Shown here piece by piece: positions 21,978 through 33,764 of a stretch of DNA of 64,000 nt; the stretch's first letter is position 1; every line of letters starts with the position of its first letter. The translations under genes were made by a program, and so were the position numbers. The DNA lies in assembly GCF_016086655.4 (NCBI RefSeq), contig NC_052138.2:17360001-17424000 (forward strand), given 5' to 3'. Under the pieces are notes generated by a model. It had not been told where the DNA came from, ran no database searches, and saw only the letters and a program-made list of their open reading frames with translations. Source of the DNA: Lepeophtheirus salmonis (lineage: Eukaryota; Arthropoda; Copepoda; Siphonostomatoida; Caligidae).

Positions 21978-22235
21978 TAATTCTTATTTATGACTGAAGA
22001 CTGAAGTCCCATCCAGTTCAGTCTCATTCCGGTCCAGTTTAGGTCTATATATCAATCTTAAAACTTATAAAGTTTGGTTCTTGATGACGTCATTCTACTT
22101 TATTTCTTCTTTTTTTAATCAGTTCTAGTACTGACAGTCCGAAAGAGTGATAGTCTTAAGGACCGGCCCCAAGGATAGATGGGACCGGTCCTAAGACTGG
22201 ATTGGACTGAATAAATAAAGACTGACACAACAACA
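21978..22235 (-). repeat. GGACTGG-rich interspersed repeat, copy 2
   Basis: Reverse-complement partner of 2456-2665. This copy is longer because of an extra ACCGG-containing block (GGACCGGCCCC near 22160). Shared TAGAACTGATT, GACTGTCAG and AGTCTTAGGACC blocks define the family. Confidence 0.7.
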
Positions 22236-22968
22236 GTTGACATACAATAGGACCACTACAACATTAGACATTTGACTATAAGTGACACATGAGCGATTTA
22301 TATTACTTGACTTACATGAAAATAATGAAAGTGGAAACATGACGTTGCAATGCATCGAAGTTGAATTTAAAAAGGCCGAATATACGAAGTAATGATTTTT
22401 TGTTATCTATTTATGATAGTTATTTTTTCTTAGAAGAATAAAAATTAAACATACTAAACTTGGCATATTAGATAAGTCAATTGAATTATTAAGATGTTAA
22501 AGGTTTTCATACAGCATAATTTATGCTTAAAGGCAAGCCCATGGTCATGCAGATGATCCATTAAAACAAATTGATTAACATATCTCATCTATCATTCCAC
22601 TTTTCTTATAAAAAAAGTTTAAAATGTATATATTATAAGATGGATTTATAAAATCACCTCCTCTTTAAAAACCATTGATATTACATACTGCTGCTATCAA
22701 AAATGATCCAACATGTTTCTTAGTAAGGCAAATTAGCGAAACTGTGTACAAAAATTTACAAAATTCAAAAAAATAATTAGTAAACATTCTAATTTGTTTA
22801 AAAACAAATAATAATCAATGTAAACTAGAACAAAAGTGGTCCCTTTGCAGACTCCTTGTATCAAAAATGATCTCAACAAAGTTTCAAAACTATCCCGCCC
22901 CACAAATTAATTTGCTAAGAAATATCATAATAATGAATTTCGATTTGTTTGAGTATATATATTTGAGC
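22236..22968. other. AT-rich stretch, nothing recognised
   Basis: No family-like ORF or paired repeat noticed. Confidence 0.45.
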
Positions 22969-23809
22969 AAGGGCTATAGGCTCGCTGAAATTTAAGGGCT
23001 GGTCCGAGTCCAAATTGAACTTCAAGACTAAGTCCATTGTCCAACTTGAGGATCAGATCCCAAGTCTAATGGGAATTTCAAGTCCGAGTCCCGAATCTGG
23101 CAAGTCACATACTTGGATAGATATAATGCATCTGTCTATCAATCATGTTGAACACTATGACAAAAAGATGAAAAAATACTCTCATACACTGCAAAATGGT
23201 CTACATACAAAAGTATATACGTAATAGAAACTTAACTAATACAGCTTTGGTTGTCAAAAAAAAAAAAAAGTAAATCTTATCTTCAAAACTAAACATTTTC
23301 GTTTCGATTATGTATGTTGACAAGTACTACGTAAGAAAAAACAATGTACATGTATTTACAAATCCCAGTTTGCTCTTAAGAAAGGGATTAAATTAAGAAG
23401 ACATTCCTTCATTGATACCCTTTGATCACTTAAATTGAATTTCATAACAGACAACAATCGTTCGACACTGACTTGTGAGGATGCCGTTGAAACTAATGTG
23501 TACGTAAGAGCACGAACGTTCAAAAAAATACATAGAATAGGCTTTATTTATGGCGTCAAATGCTATTTTTCTTCGGAGTCGAGGTCCATTCTTGAGATTA
23601 ATGATTGTATCCTTTAATGTTATTTTTCTTGAGCTTGAGGGAATTTTTTACGAGGTCTCTTGCACCAGGTTGATGGAGAGCTTAATAATGTTTTATGGAT
23701 AATACATAGCAGAAAGAAGGACTCGGGACTCACACTATGCTTAGACGAGTCGGATTCCTAAGAAATCAAAGCAAATTCACGAGTCCTTGAGTCCGAGTCC
23801 ACATCCCTG
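22969..23809. mobile_element. possible hAT-like element with GAGTCCGAGTCC-rich ends
   Basis: The left end reads CAAGGGCTATAGGC followed by GGTCCGAGTCC and AAGTCCGAGTCCCGA. The right end in reverse complement starts CAGGGATGTGGACTCGG and is followed by GGACTCAAGGACTCG. The CA(A/G)GG start and the inward GGACTCGG motifs face each other, as in a non-autonomous TIR element of about 840 bp. No 8-bp target duplication is evident (TATTTGAG versus CTTAGGAC), so the borders are uncertain. ORFs 23015-23224 and 23435-23617 inside it have no recognised domain. Confidence 0.4.
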
Positions 23810-24724
23810 CTTAGGACAAGTAGACATCAATTGGTTCAAAAATAATTCCACTGTCCGCTGAGGTAGTATAACCACTGTTTCATAATCAAAAAGATCCAAA
23901 TAATACAACAAAAAAATCGTCTAAACGTACTGTTTAATATATATTTTTTTTTTTTCTTTTTTAAGTCTAGGAATTGAACATTAGATAATATTTTACAGTA
24001 AAGTCAAAAGGTATCAAAAATGAAACGATCGTTGTTTTAGTTTTAACTCGCTTTCAAAAGGAATTATAAATAGCTTGTTTATTCTCATTACTACAATTTG
24101 GTTTGTTTTTTAAAAAAAAGGTCATTACTTATCAAATTCATAGTTAGATTTGTTTATTTATAGTTTGAAAATCCTTACTATAAATTTGAGTTAATCTACT
24201 TTTCTATCTTTAATATACTTGAAAAGATTAAATAAGTCTATTTTATTTTACTGACCAAAGTTTTTTTCTATTTAATCATGAATAGAATATTAGGAGATAC
24301 TAAATAAAACCCTATTATATGTATGCCAATTTAAATTGTACATGCCTACAAATATTGTTATTAATCTGGTTCTTAATATTTGATAAATGTTTCTTCTAAC
24401 TTGAAAGTTAAACACATCCTTGATGTTTAAAAATTATAATTTTTTTATTTACACTCGTCTTAAAGGTACGTAAACGGGATAGGCATATTTTTCAAAGAAA
24501 CAGAGAGCCTAAGTTAATGCAGCAACTCGTGTAAAATTAAGCCTTTAAGACTGGGATATATTTTCATCTATTAAAATCACACAGAGTATAATAAGAGCTA
24601 TAAAACCAAAACAACACCCTAAAGTAGTATTTTGAATAACATTACCAAATGAAAAAAAAGTCATTAAAATAGCCAGGCTTCTTAACGGCATCCGTACAAA
24701 ATTAAGATATATTCTTTACTCTAG
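23810..24724. other. AT-rich stretch, nothing recognised
   Basis: Downstream flank of the LINE tail. No coding segment is seen. Confidence 0.45.
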
Positions 24725-24746
24725 TTTTTTTTTTTTTTTTTTTTTT
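24725..24746 (-). other. poly(A) tail of the LINE remnant (T22 on plus strand)
   Basis: A homopolymer directly abuts the end of the C-terminal coding remnant on the minus strand. Confidence 0.7.
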
Positions 24747-25790
24747 GGTTTTTTCAGTTTGAATTTTCCATATTTCCTTCCTTATATTTTCCAGGACATT
24801 CCACTTTGCTCATAAATGAATTGGAGTCTCTGTTGCATCTTCCCATCATTTGCATGATGCATCTTCCACCATTCTCATGTTCTTTAGACCATTCTTTCGG
24901 GGAATATACCATACAGTTAATTAAATTTTAACTACGATAGGTGCCCCTCTGTTAGTAAATACAAAGTGTTTACTCCGAACGAAGCCATCTAAAAATAATT
25001 TGGCTATCCACAAGTTGTGACTTATATTCAAGTCTTCTTTATGTATTTGTCAATCTCAAATAATACTTCACTTTTGGAAACTTCCACTTCAGATCCCTCA
25101 AATATCCTTACCCTATTCTTGGCAAGTGCATCAGAATACTAATTATCTGTTTAATCCTAATATCCATTTATCCAAGTTATTGCCACCTTTCTTTTATATT
25201 TCTACTATCAACCTTACTTATTGACTCTTGAGAATCAATGAATATTTTGATTGGCATTTGAACGAAATTTTTCATATTTTGAAGAACAATACTAATAAAA
25301 ACTTCACCAGTTTTACTTGAAAAAAAGTGTTGTACCATTTTAAATTAAGAACCCTTCCTATGATGCAAGGATCGTCATATTTAATACGCCAGCAATATCC
25401 AACATTTCATCGATTTTTGAACCATCTGTATGAACATGGAGAAATTTAAACGAATCCTTCTTACTCTCTTTTCTATTTCAAGTGATGGATAATTCTAAGT
25501 TTTCTTCTCAGTTATCTCAATTGGTGTTTCAAAGATGTTTAATATTAATTTCAAGTCTTTATCCATCGCACAATCTCCTTCTTTGGATTTTGGTATTTAT
25601 CTAACCCAGAAACTGATTTATCGAAATAATTTTTTGTGTGTATAATATTTTTGCTTCATCGTCTATGTAAATTCTCAATGTATCGTATACTTCCAGTATC
25701 TATTTTTTTTTTTTTAATGCTGTTTCATTAGTTTCTGAGTTATTAACAAATTCTAGAATTAATGATTGATGTTTCAGATAACCTGTTGAT
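24725..25790 (-). mobile_element. 3' part of a non-LTR retrotransposon (LINE with RNase H), minus strand
   Basis: The plus-strand T22 run at 24725-24746 is a poly(A) tail on the minus strand. Upstream on that strand, decayed frames give HTDGSKIDEMLDIAG (about 25385-25435), the first catalytic region of LINE-type RNase H. IKIFIDSQESISKVDS (about 25205-25260) gives the second DSQ motif. Nearer the tail, CKWWEDATETPIHL followed by NVLENIRKEIW (about 24790-24860) resembles the conserved C-terminal Cys-rich end (C..C....ETP.HL). RNase H after RT is typical of the I/R1-type LINE clades. Many stops and frame changes; 5' truncated, with no RT seen in the window. Confidence 0.75.
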
Positions 25791-26468
25791 GGTTTCCGAT
25801 TATTTATCTACCCAAACGATGAATATGAAAAAGTGTGATAGAAGGGATGTGGGAGATGTCTTGTTCTATATAGAACATGTCTTGTTTGGTAGTACTTTTA
25901 TTTATTTAGAAAAATATATACACTACTCTTAACCAATTGTAATGTTATTTTCTCAAATAAATTTTTTAGATTATTAATTCAAAGGAATACAATAAATAAT
26001 GAAAAAAATATCAAATTTGTTCACTGATAGTTAGTATCATATGTACACTAAAAAAAAATTTTTTTTTTAATATCCAGTGATTTATTTCTCTAATAATAAA
26101 ATACTTAATAGAACTTTTGTAATAGGTTTAAATACACTTGAGATGAAAACATTAAAAAAAATCATATATATTAGCGTCTAATATATTAAACAGATGAGAA
26201 ATTGAGTATTATTCTAATTATTTTTCTTCCCCTATTTAAAATATTGATAAATTATTTTAACTAATGTATAACTTATTCAATATTTTAACCGAATAATAAT
26301 GAAAAATACATTATTTGCTAAATCGATATTAATAACAAATTTTCCACATTAAAAAAAGAAACAATATAACTAAAAATATGAAAAAATAATATCGAAACTG
26401 TTTGTATTCGATTTAATGTAAAATCGTTATGAGCTTCTCCAGTTATTCTTGTTGAAGGGTAAATATAA
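25791..26468. other. AT-rich stretch
   Basis: No gene recognised upstream of the LINE remnant. Confidence 0.4.
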
Positions 26469-26629
26469 TTAGAGCGCGCCGCTGAGATAAGTGTCTCCAG
26501 TTTGCATATAACCTTCAATGCCAAGAGGAGTTTTTCGGCTGGTTCGTTTGAATTCGTATAGAAGCTCATATGGATCAAGTTTTCTTCCAATTTTCTCACT
26601 CACACCACTTTCTATTATCCTTATGATGC
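26469..26629 (-). CDS. candidate terminal exon, unidentified protein
   Basis: After an acceptor-like CCGTGACTGTAG (AG at 26631-26630), the minus strand reads 52 codons in one phase. They are IIRIIESGVSEKIGRKLDPY, then ELLYEFKRTSRKTPLG, then IEGYMQTGDTYLSGAL, ending at TAA 26469-26471. A second, overlapping frame (26318-26599) is also open for 93 codons, starting MRKLEENLIHMSFYT. Both have non-AT-biased amino-acid usage, which suggests real or formerly real coding DNA read in one of two frames. The opening resembles the II..IIESG...K segment near the end of ligand-binding domains in ionotropic receptors. The rest does not match what I know of that family, so I do not assign it. The polypyrimidine tract is weak. 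Confidence 0.3.
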
Positions 26630-26832
26630 CTACAGTCACGGAATATGTACAAAATTGTGTTCAATAAAGTCTTATATTGATAAGCTATTCCTTTTAATAC
26701 TAAACACTCAAGCAAAATACTCGTTTTATGCCGAGTTGTTTATTAAAATCGGAATATTTGAATTTTTAAATACAAGATATAATTTATTAATTCACAATAG
26801 AATTTAAAAAAAATTAATACTATAAATAGATT

Positions 26833-27060
26833 CTGGTGTGAAACCCCGAGATGTCTTGCCAATTCCCATATGGACTTGAAGGAATTTGCCTGGGCTACTT
26901 TTTTACTGCTCCGGGTCCAGTTTGGCCTTTTTGACAGAGCCCTTCTTCCTCTCCAACGTTTTGAACAAGCTGACGGTGTAGACACTGGTCCTGGAGACAC
27001 CCAACTGCTTGGAGTGCGCGAATGGAAATTAGTGGATCACGTTCATGTTTCATATTCTCG
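26833..27060 (-). pseudogene. Tc1/mariner-type transposase fragment, N-terminal HTH region
   Basis: In two minus-strand frames the segment gives VSRTSVYTVS.LFKTLERKK followed by GSVKKAKLDPEQ, then KKVAQANSFKSIWELARHLG and VSHQNL. This is the tail of the first HTH, the basic GxV/GRP-like linker and the second HTH (SIRELARHLGVSHQTV-like) of Tc1/maT transposases. The fragment stops at about 26833 with no catalytic core. The frame changes between the two parts. It is again more GC-rich than the flanks. Confidence 0.75.
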
Positions 27061-29000
27061 ATTTGTACGTAGACTAAAGAGTTCAGGTCTGGTTTGTTTT
27101 GTAAATAATTGTTTATGCGTTAATATATCAAAATATGAATGAATATCAATCCCTCAACCTTTATTAATTATTGAATTAGTAAGTATTCCGATTTCAATGG
27201 ACCACCAGGTTAGTTGAAGAGTTAGTAACAGAGGGGCAATGGAGCCTTATTTGGCTCCATTACTCCATATTGGATCTGTTTCAAGCTTTTAGAATCAGGA
27301 TCTGATTTTCTTAATGTCTTATAAAAGAGTATACAGAGGGAAAAAATTACTTAACATGAGTTGATAAATGAAAATCAAGATTATAATTAAATTTGCATTT
27401 TTGTTTTTGTTAATTAAGCTTCACCATAAATTATAGTCATTTCAAATTTTCATATGATTGCATAGCATATACAAGTTAGATTTTAATCAAAAATAAATAC
27501 GGTAATAAAGGGGAACCTAAAAAAAGCGGCAAATGTAAAAAGATTCATAAAAAGCTAGGAGATACAATTTTCATATAGAATGTACAAACTCTAAATGCTA
27601 TAAAACTGCAGACTTAAGTAAAGTTTACAGTAAAGTGAATGATGGGATCTGAAACTATTTTGTATTCTCCGAATGGCTTCTTACTCTCATCTTTGGTTTT
27701 TAATCTAGTGCTGGATTCGAGTCAAATTTTTTTGAACTATGTAAAGGTCAAGCTTTTGTTTTCCTTCTATCCTATTGGTCAGATACAGTTGCACCAATAA
27801 AGTAAAAATATATATTTGAGTACTACAATAAATCCATTTGACGTAAGAATTATAAAGACATAGAGTTTTTGATAATGTTCACTTATGCAATGTGAAGTCT
27901 TCTTTTTAATAAAGAATCTTCATATGCCGCGTTTTACTTTTCTTTTGAGTGATAATACAGGATACGAAAACACAGCCTTATTTTTCCAAAGCGTAATGAA
28001 ACAAGTTTTTATAATTTATAAAGTTTTATCTTTATAAATTATGATAGTACACATTGAAAGTATTGTTGTACACAGTTTTAAATATCATATCAGATAAGTT
28101 GCGCCCCTATTGTTCATACACAAAATTTCGGTAATTGATCATCGGGTGTGTTATTTTTTGTTTTTTTTTTCACTTTTTGTTTATCTTTTTATAAATTTTC
28201 ATTGAAAGGCTTAGGAGAGACAATTATATTTTTTTTAAAGATGCATAATTTAATTGGCAACTTGTCTTATTTTATAGGTATAGATAGTTGATTAAATAAC
28301 ACTGGGGAACACAAAATTTCTACCAATGTAATAGGGCAAAAAATATAGTTTATCTTTGAGTGCAGAATTCCAAAGCTGCTCTCAATTTTAATCTGGGTCG
28401 TCAAGTTTAAGAAATATTTAAAATTATATTTCTTTTGGTACTATTATCGTTCATCTTATTAAGACAATCATCAAATTGAAGGAAAATCAATAAAACTTAT
28501 GTAAAAGGGTTTTTTTTAGGATTATAAAAATGTTTTTATTGATTCTGTATATTTCTGCACATGACATAGTTCCATTTTTAGGGTGAAAAATGATGAAAAA
28601 CGACACTTTTCTGAAGACCCTTATATATTATTCATAATGATAAGGAATATAATAGCTTATATTGTAGAAAATATTCTATGTTTCATTTTCAAAAAGACGT
28701 AATTAAAAGTTACGGATTTTGGGTTCGATTTTGTATTGTTTGAGGGATCCTTTTTTAAGGGGGGGTACTAACAAGTATAAACATTATCTTAATAATGTTT
28801 ACTATTTCAATTTAACGAAAATGACGTCATACCCCGTAATAAATCGTTGATTGTGCAAATGCCTCTTCATATCATGGTCTGTGATACTGACTTTGGATCT
28901 CGTTAATCATTTTCCTTATACATAAATTTCTCCAGATCTTCTACAGAATCATTATAAGACATATAAGAACTAAGGAGTTCTATAAAACGACAAAAAGACC
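27061..29000. other. AT-rich stretch, nothing recognised
   Basis: A small hairpin (ATGGAGCC...GGCTCCAT) sits near 27240-27262. No coding segment is supported. Confidence 0.5.
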
Positions 29001-29345
29001 CAATGAGGAACAGAGAGAGTTCTTATCCTCCATCCACAGCTCCTTCTTTGAAATTCTTGAAAATCAACTCTGCTTTGTCTCCTACTCTGAGAAAACTATT
29101 CCATTAATAAGAGTCTTTCAGTGTCCATGATGTATATAACGCAGAAATCACTCATGAATTATCCAGTAAGGAACAATGAGTTATTATTTCTCATCCATAG
29201 CTCCTTTGTTGAAACTATTGAATCCTGTTCCTTCCAATGTATACTTTTTTTTTTTCGTCTCTTATTCTGAGAAAAATATTTCATTGTTAAGAATCCTTCA
29301 GTTTCCTTCATGTATACAATGTAGAAATCCCTTGGGAAAAAAGTA
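29001..29345. repeat. tandem duplication, about 164-bp unit, two copies
   Basis: Copy 1 starts CAATGAGGAACAGAGAG at 29001 and copy 2 CAGTAAGGAACAATGAG at 29165. Shared landmarks in order are CATCCA(C/T)AGCTCCTT, TCTCCTACTCTGAGAAAA / TCTCTTATTCTGAGAAAA, TTCAGT(G/T)TCC and TGTATA(T/C)AA(C/T)G. The copies are diverged, so the duplication is old. Function unknown. Confidence 0.75.
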
Positions 29346-30578
29346 AAAGTCAATCTTAGTCCCTCAATGAATATGCACCCTTTTTTCTCGATATTTTTGT
29401 CTGCAATACATATTATATTTTGCTGTTATCTGCAAAAATAGATTTTGTGAATTGTTGAGTTCTAAGTGATTATGTGATAACAAGTTATATGTGAACTCTT
29501 AACCTCTGTAGACTTATATTGGAAAACCTTAATATAATTGCAGTTTCGAAACTTAGTTAGTCGTAATCAACTACTAAAAAAACTTAATTGCTTATATTGG
29601 AATATTACCCCCATGAGGATTTAGAATCTCCACACTAATAAAGATTATTAATAAATGTTTACCGTAACAGTTCTTATATTTAATTATTAGCCATTTTAAA
29701 AATACTCATTAATGAGATGGATACAAACGTTCTATGAAAATGCATTATTATTTTAAGATCTGAATAAAACACTTTTTTTAAAGTAAGTCCTTTATTAAAC
29801 GAAACAAAATGAAAATTCAAGATTTAAAAGATAACATAGTAATTTTTCTTGAACTTGCACCATGAGAATTTTACCTTTTTTTATCCGAGTGTATGCTACT
29901 ATTAACCTCATTTATGATACTTTTGCTACATATATTAAAATATTTAAATCCCACATGAGCAATATAATTAGCAAAATGATGTTGTTTTTTTACACTCCAC
30001 CCCAATAGGATGATATGAATCTCCGGTTTCTAATAAATTGACAAATAGCTTTTAAAGCATCGTCTTGGATTTGTCGACGTTAATAAAATTTGTCAAGTTT
30101 GTTCCCTGAGGATATCATATTGTAAAGCTGACTAGCATGTAACGTAGTTAAATATAATAATAAATCTGAAGCCCTTTTAAGATAACCCTATTAACATTAT
30201 CTTCATAAGTTTCGATGAGATCTCGATCTTCGCCAGAAAATTCACACACCATGAGTTATTGATTTCTCAGAAATCAAAAAGGTTTGCAATCTTTAATTTT
30301 GAAAAAACTTAATGATGGAAGAGTCTATGTATCCGGATATATAAAACAATAGATTGGCGTGAAATTTTATTCTTCCATAGTAAAATTAGAATTAGAAGAA
30401 CTGAAAATAAATATATGTATTTGGAACAATTGGATCAGTCCTTATTAGTTTTTATTTTCACATTCACGCTTATTTTTTGATTTTATTTAATATTCTTAAG
30501 TTTCTAATTTTTATCTTAACGTATGTACTAGGGGGTAACCGTTTTTTGGTAATCTGATTTTCTGTTATGTATTGATGA
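29346..30578. other. AT-rich stretch, nothing recognised
   Basis: No coding or repeat signal noticed. Confidence 0.45.
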
Positions 30579-30755
30579 AAAAGATATATTTGAAAAGGTT
30601 TAGTCTTCAAATGCCGTTTTTGTAACCTCTAGTAATTTGAAAATAACATATTTTTAATAGAAATTATATATTTGTAAAGGGATTGAGAAGTTTCAATTTT
30701 AAGGTTATGGTGCAGAATTTCAAAAGTTTGATTAAGATTTCTTTGTATAATAAAA
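30579..30755 (+). repeat. interspersed repeat family D, copy 1
   Basis: Aligns in the same orientation with 38671-38852. Shared in order are TTTGAAAAG(G/T)TT...GTCTTCAAA, GTTTTTG, ATTTGAAAAT, TTTGTAAAGGGATT, AAGTTTCAATTT and GAATTTCAAAAGTTT. Non-coding; class unknown. Confidence 0.65.
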
Positions 30756-31019
30756 TAAATTCTGGCATTAACTTCTTTTTTAAAAGAAGTTGTATTTATC
30801 ATTCGAAGTAAATCGCTCAATATCAACAAAAATGTTCAAAACGAATCCCCCCTGACACGGAATGATTTTATGGATTCATTAACAACAACCAGTTTAGCTG
30901 TTGAAATAATTGATTAATTATAAGCGCGAAAAACACACGTATATAATATATGAATTTCATAATGTCCTTCCACAACGATTCCCTCAATATAATTGATTTG
31001 GTACCTCTTCCTTCACCAC

Positions 31020-32122
31020 AATTTCGTAACCCTCCTCTCCTAGAAGCACCTACAGCTCCTGCTCTTCATGATAACACTACGCCTATAGAGTTCACGACTG
31101 GGAAGAAAGGATCCACGAATATAATATTTAAAAGGCATTGGTATTCCAAGGAAAAGCAAAGGAAGCCGGAAGTCGCACCCTCTACCACCAAGGGTGCAGA
31201 GTACGGCTTTCTCTGGTCGGAGACATCCCCATCAATGTTTTTATTCATAGTCACGGGAAACAACAGGCGGAACTTGAAGTGCATAGAAGGAAAAAGACAC
31301 TGAAAGAAACGCCATCTCCACTCATATGACTACTAAAATCCTGCAAGCCACGGCAGTTGGAGGGCTTGATTTGGAAACAAATTTTAAACTAAATTGTGAT
31401 CCCTCCTCACTGGGAAGAATGGCTCGTCGAGTTCGACAAATGGAAGCAAAGCATCCGGATAATCCGACATCCCTAGAAAATTTATTTATACCTCCAGCTT
31501 ATTTAAGAACTCATGTAGGAGATAATCTGGGACTCCAACTACTCAAACACTTTGCGTCTGTCCTTGCTCTTTGGAACACCGTCAAACCTACGCCATGGGC
31601 TTCTGGACACGTCGAATTGGATCATCGTTGGTACCTTTAAAGTGGAGCCGTCTCTTTTTAAACAACTTGTTACTGTTCATGGACTGCTTACTCAAGGCCG
31701 TTCTATTCCAGCAGTTTATGGTCTCCTTCCTGGGAAAAACTCAGGCACTTCCCTTCGTCCCTCTTGGCCAAATGGATCGAGATTGGAGGCGTCACATGCC
31801 GACTCTGCCATTAGATATGGAAGCTTTCTCAGGATATTTTGAAGATACTTGGATTGGGACCTCATCAAACGAACCTCTATTCAGCCAGTTATCATGGAAT
31901 CAGTACGATGCATGTCACACTGGAATCCCACGATCCAGTAACATGGTGGAAGGCTGGCATCATGGGTTTCAGTCGCTAGTTAACTGTGCAGAACCTACCA
32001 TATGGAAACTAATGGATGGCATTAAGCTAGAACAGGCTATCACAGATAATAAGATAGTGCAACATCTTAGACAACAACCTCCTTATCCTAGAAAGAGGAA
32101 ATGGATCCAATTTGACTCTTGA
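31020..32122 (+). pseudogene. FLYWCH-zinc-finger MULE transposase, broken
   Basis: Four or more frame changes are needed. 31075-31262: EFTTGKKGSTNIIFKRHWY, then KGCRVRLSLVGD and HSHGK, a FLYWCH-type zinc finger with the Cys near CRV and final HSH. 31326-31550: LGRMARRVRQMEAKHPDNP and LFIPPAYLRTHVGDN, the linker usual in such MULEs. 31615-31740: WIIVGTFKVEPSLFKQL and TVHGLLTQGRSIPAVYGLLP, the start of the MULE DDE domain. The catalytic Asp of the DGTF motif is Val here (codon 31627-31629, one transversion). 31770-32122: YFEDTWIG, LSWNQYDACHTGIPRSSNMV and EGWHHGFQSLV, the conserved C-terminal block. Roughly 100 residues between GLLPGK and ALPFVP, including the other catalytic residues, are deleted near 31745. 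Ends at TGA 32120-32122. Confidence 0.88.
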
Positions 32123-33764
32123 CGAGTTGATCTCAATCTAGGTAAATCAATTTTAAAAAAAAAAACAATTAATTAGCAATATCATAGAATCCTAAAGTAT
32201 GAGACACAGGATAGAAATTCACTTGAGGAAAACTTGCTTTTGAATTCTCTACTTGATAAAACTTTAACATGTTCACAACTCATCTGTGTTAGGCATTGGT
32301 GAAGTGACAAAGCGAAATAAGTAGGCTTCTCTTCTATCCGTAATCCACCTACCACATGACGACAGCTCCGATTTACACAAATGAATCCGTCAAAATATTT
32401 GATTTGAATTGAACAATACGATTTCAAATTATTTTATTATTGTCTTCTTCCTTTCTGCTTCTTTTCACTTTCTTTCTTCCTGCAGCTAGATAAGACCAAT
32501 TCTTCCTTTTCAAAAAAAAGTTTCTGTTCGAACTACCAATTTTATCAATATTTTTAGGAACAGTGTAAAATTGATTTGATTGGTTGTCTCCATATAGTCC
32601 GGCTACCATAGTGCTCCCTGTATAAACGTTCCATTAATATATTTTTATTTCTGTTTTTGCATTCAAAAATACATTTATTATACACACATACAAACTTTGC
32701 TTTATTAATATAGATTTGCACTTAACCTTGAGTTATTTTCCATTTCAAATTTTTTGACTTATTACTTATTTCATAAAATTTTCATAAAAGAAGGAAAATT
32801 AATTTAGTAGCAACTTTTCAATCTTTATTATAAAAAAATAGTCAGTTAATTACTGAACGTATCGAAAGACTTCAAAAATTCCAATGTGTTCTCAAACCTG
32901 ATTTTGGATAATATAATGTTATACTAAAGGTATCAAAACCCACTATAAACTCTTGGCCATTACTTTAATTCAAATTCCTGTTGTTAGTTTTAATTATATC
33001 TACCTGTCCTACTACATATTAGGAAAAGGTTTGAATTTATTTGATTTGATTGGAAAGGAATATTAATTGAGCCATCATAATACCACTGCTATTAATTTAA
33101 TGGAAAAAAAAATTAGCTTATCGCCAATGGCCAAAAAAATATATTTTAAGAGCATTAATTACTTATACTTATTTAGTCATAAGATTTTAATGAAATTGTC
33201 ATTTAGACAAAAACAATATCATTAAAATTATATTATTCGATATCCATAAATTGTCGAAGCCACTGGTTTAATGATGGGTTCGAACTAACTATGAATATAT
33301 GTAATTATTATCATTACTACAAAAAGTTTAAGATACAAAACGAGTACTTTTTCTTCAAATTGGATATGAATTTTAATATAATTCACTTACCAAAGCGAAT
33401 TTGTTTGATCAAATGTTTATAGTAAAATAAGTATAATCACTCTTCGGGGTTTTCTGATTATTAGCTATTGTGTGTAAAATGGGATAAAATAATGTAGTAT
33501 ATACAGGGGGATCCTAAAAATTGTGAAAACATTGTTACTTTTATGTTATGTATTAAGAAATAAAAGAAGTACAAAAGGCCCAGAATCATTTGGTAGTTTC
33601 CAAAAATGAAATGATTATTCAATAATACATTGGGAATACTCACAACTGACCGAGCTGATTCAAATACAACAAATCGAAGTTCAAAACACAGATTAGGGGG
33701 AGGGGGAAAGAATTATTGACAGCTGACAACTGAATACAATTTTGTTGTTTTTTAGTAATAGTTA
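32123..33764. other. spacer after the MULE remnant
   Basis: Contains an A13 run at 32154-32165 and a single Tc1-like terminus TACAGGGGGATCC at about 33502 with no partner. ORFs 32182-32427 and 32424-32609 (minus) have no recognised domain. Confidence 0.45.

Noticed and set aside
33502..33535. TACAGGGGGATCCTAAAA, looks like a Tc1-type terminus
   Set aside because: No partner terminus and no transposase text in a compatible position; left as a possible solo end.
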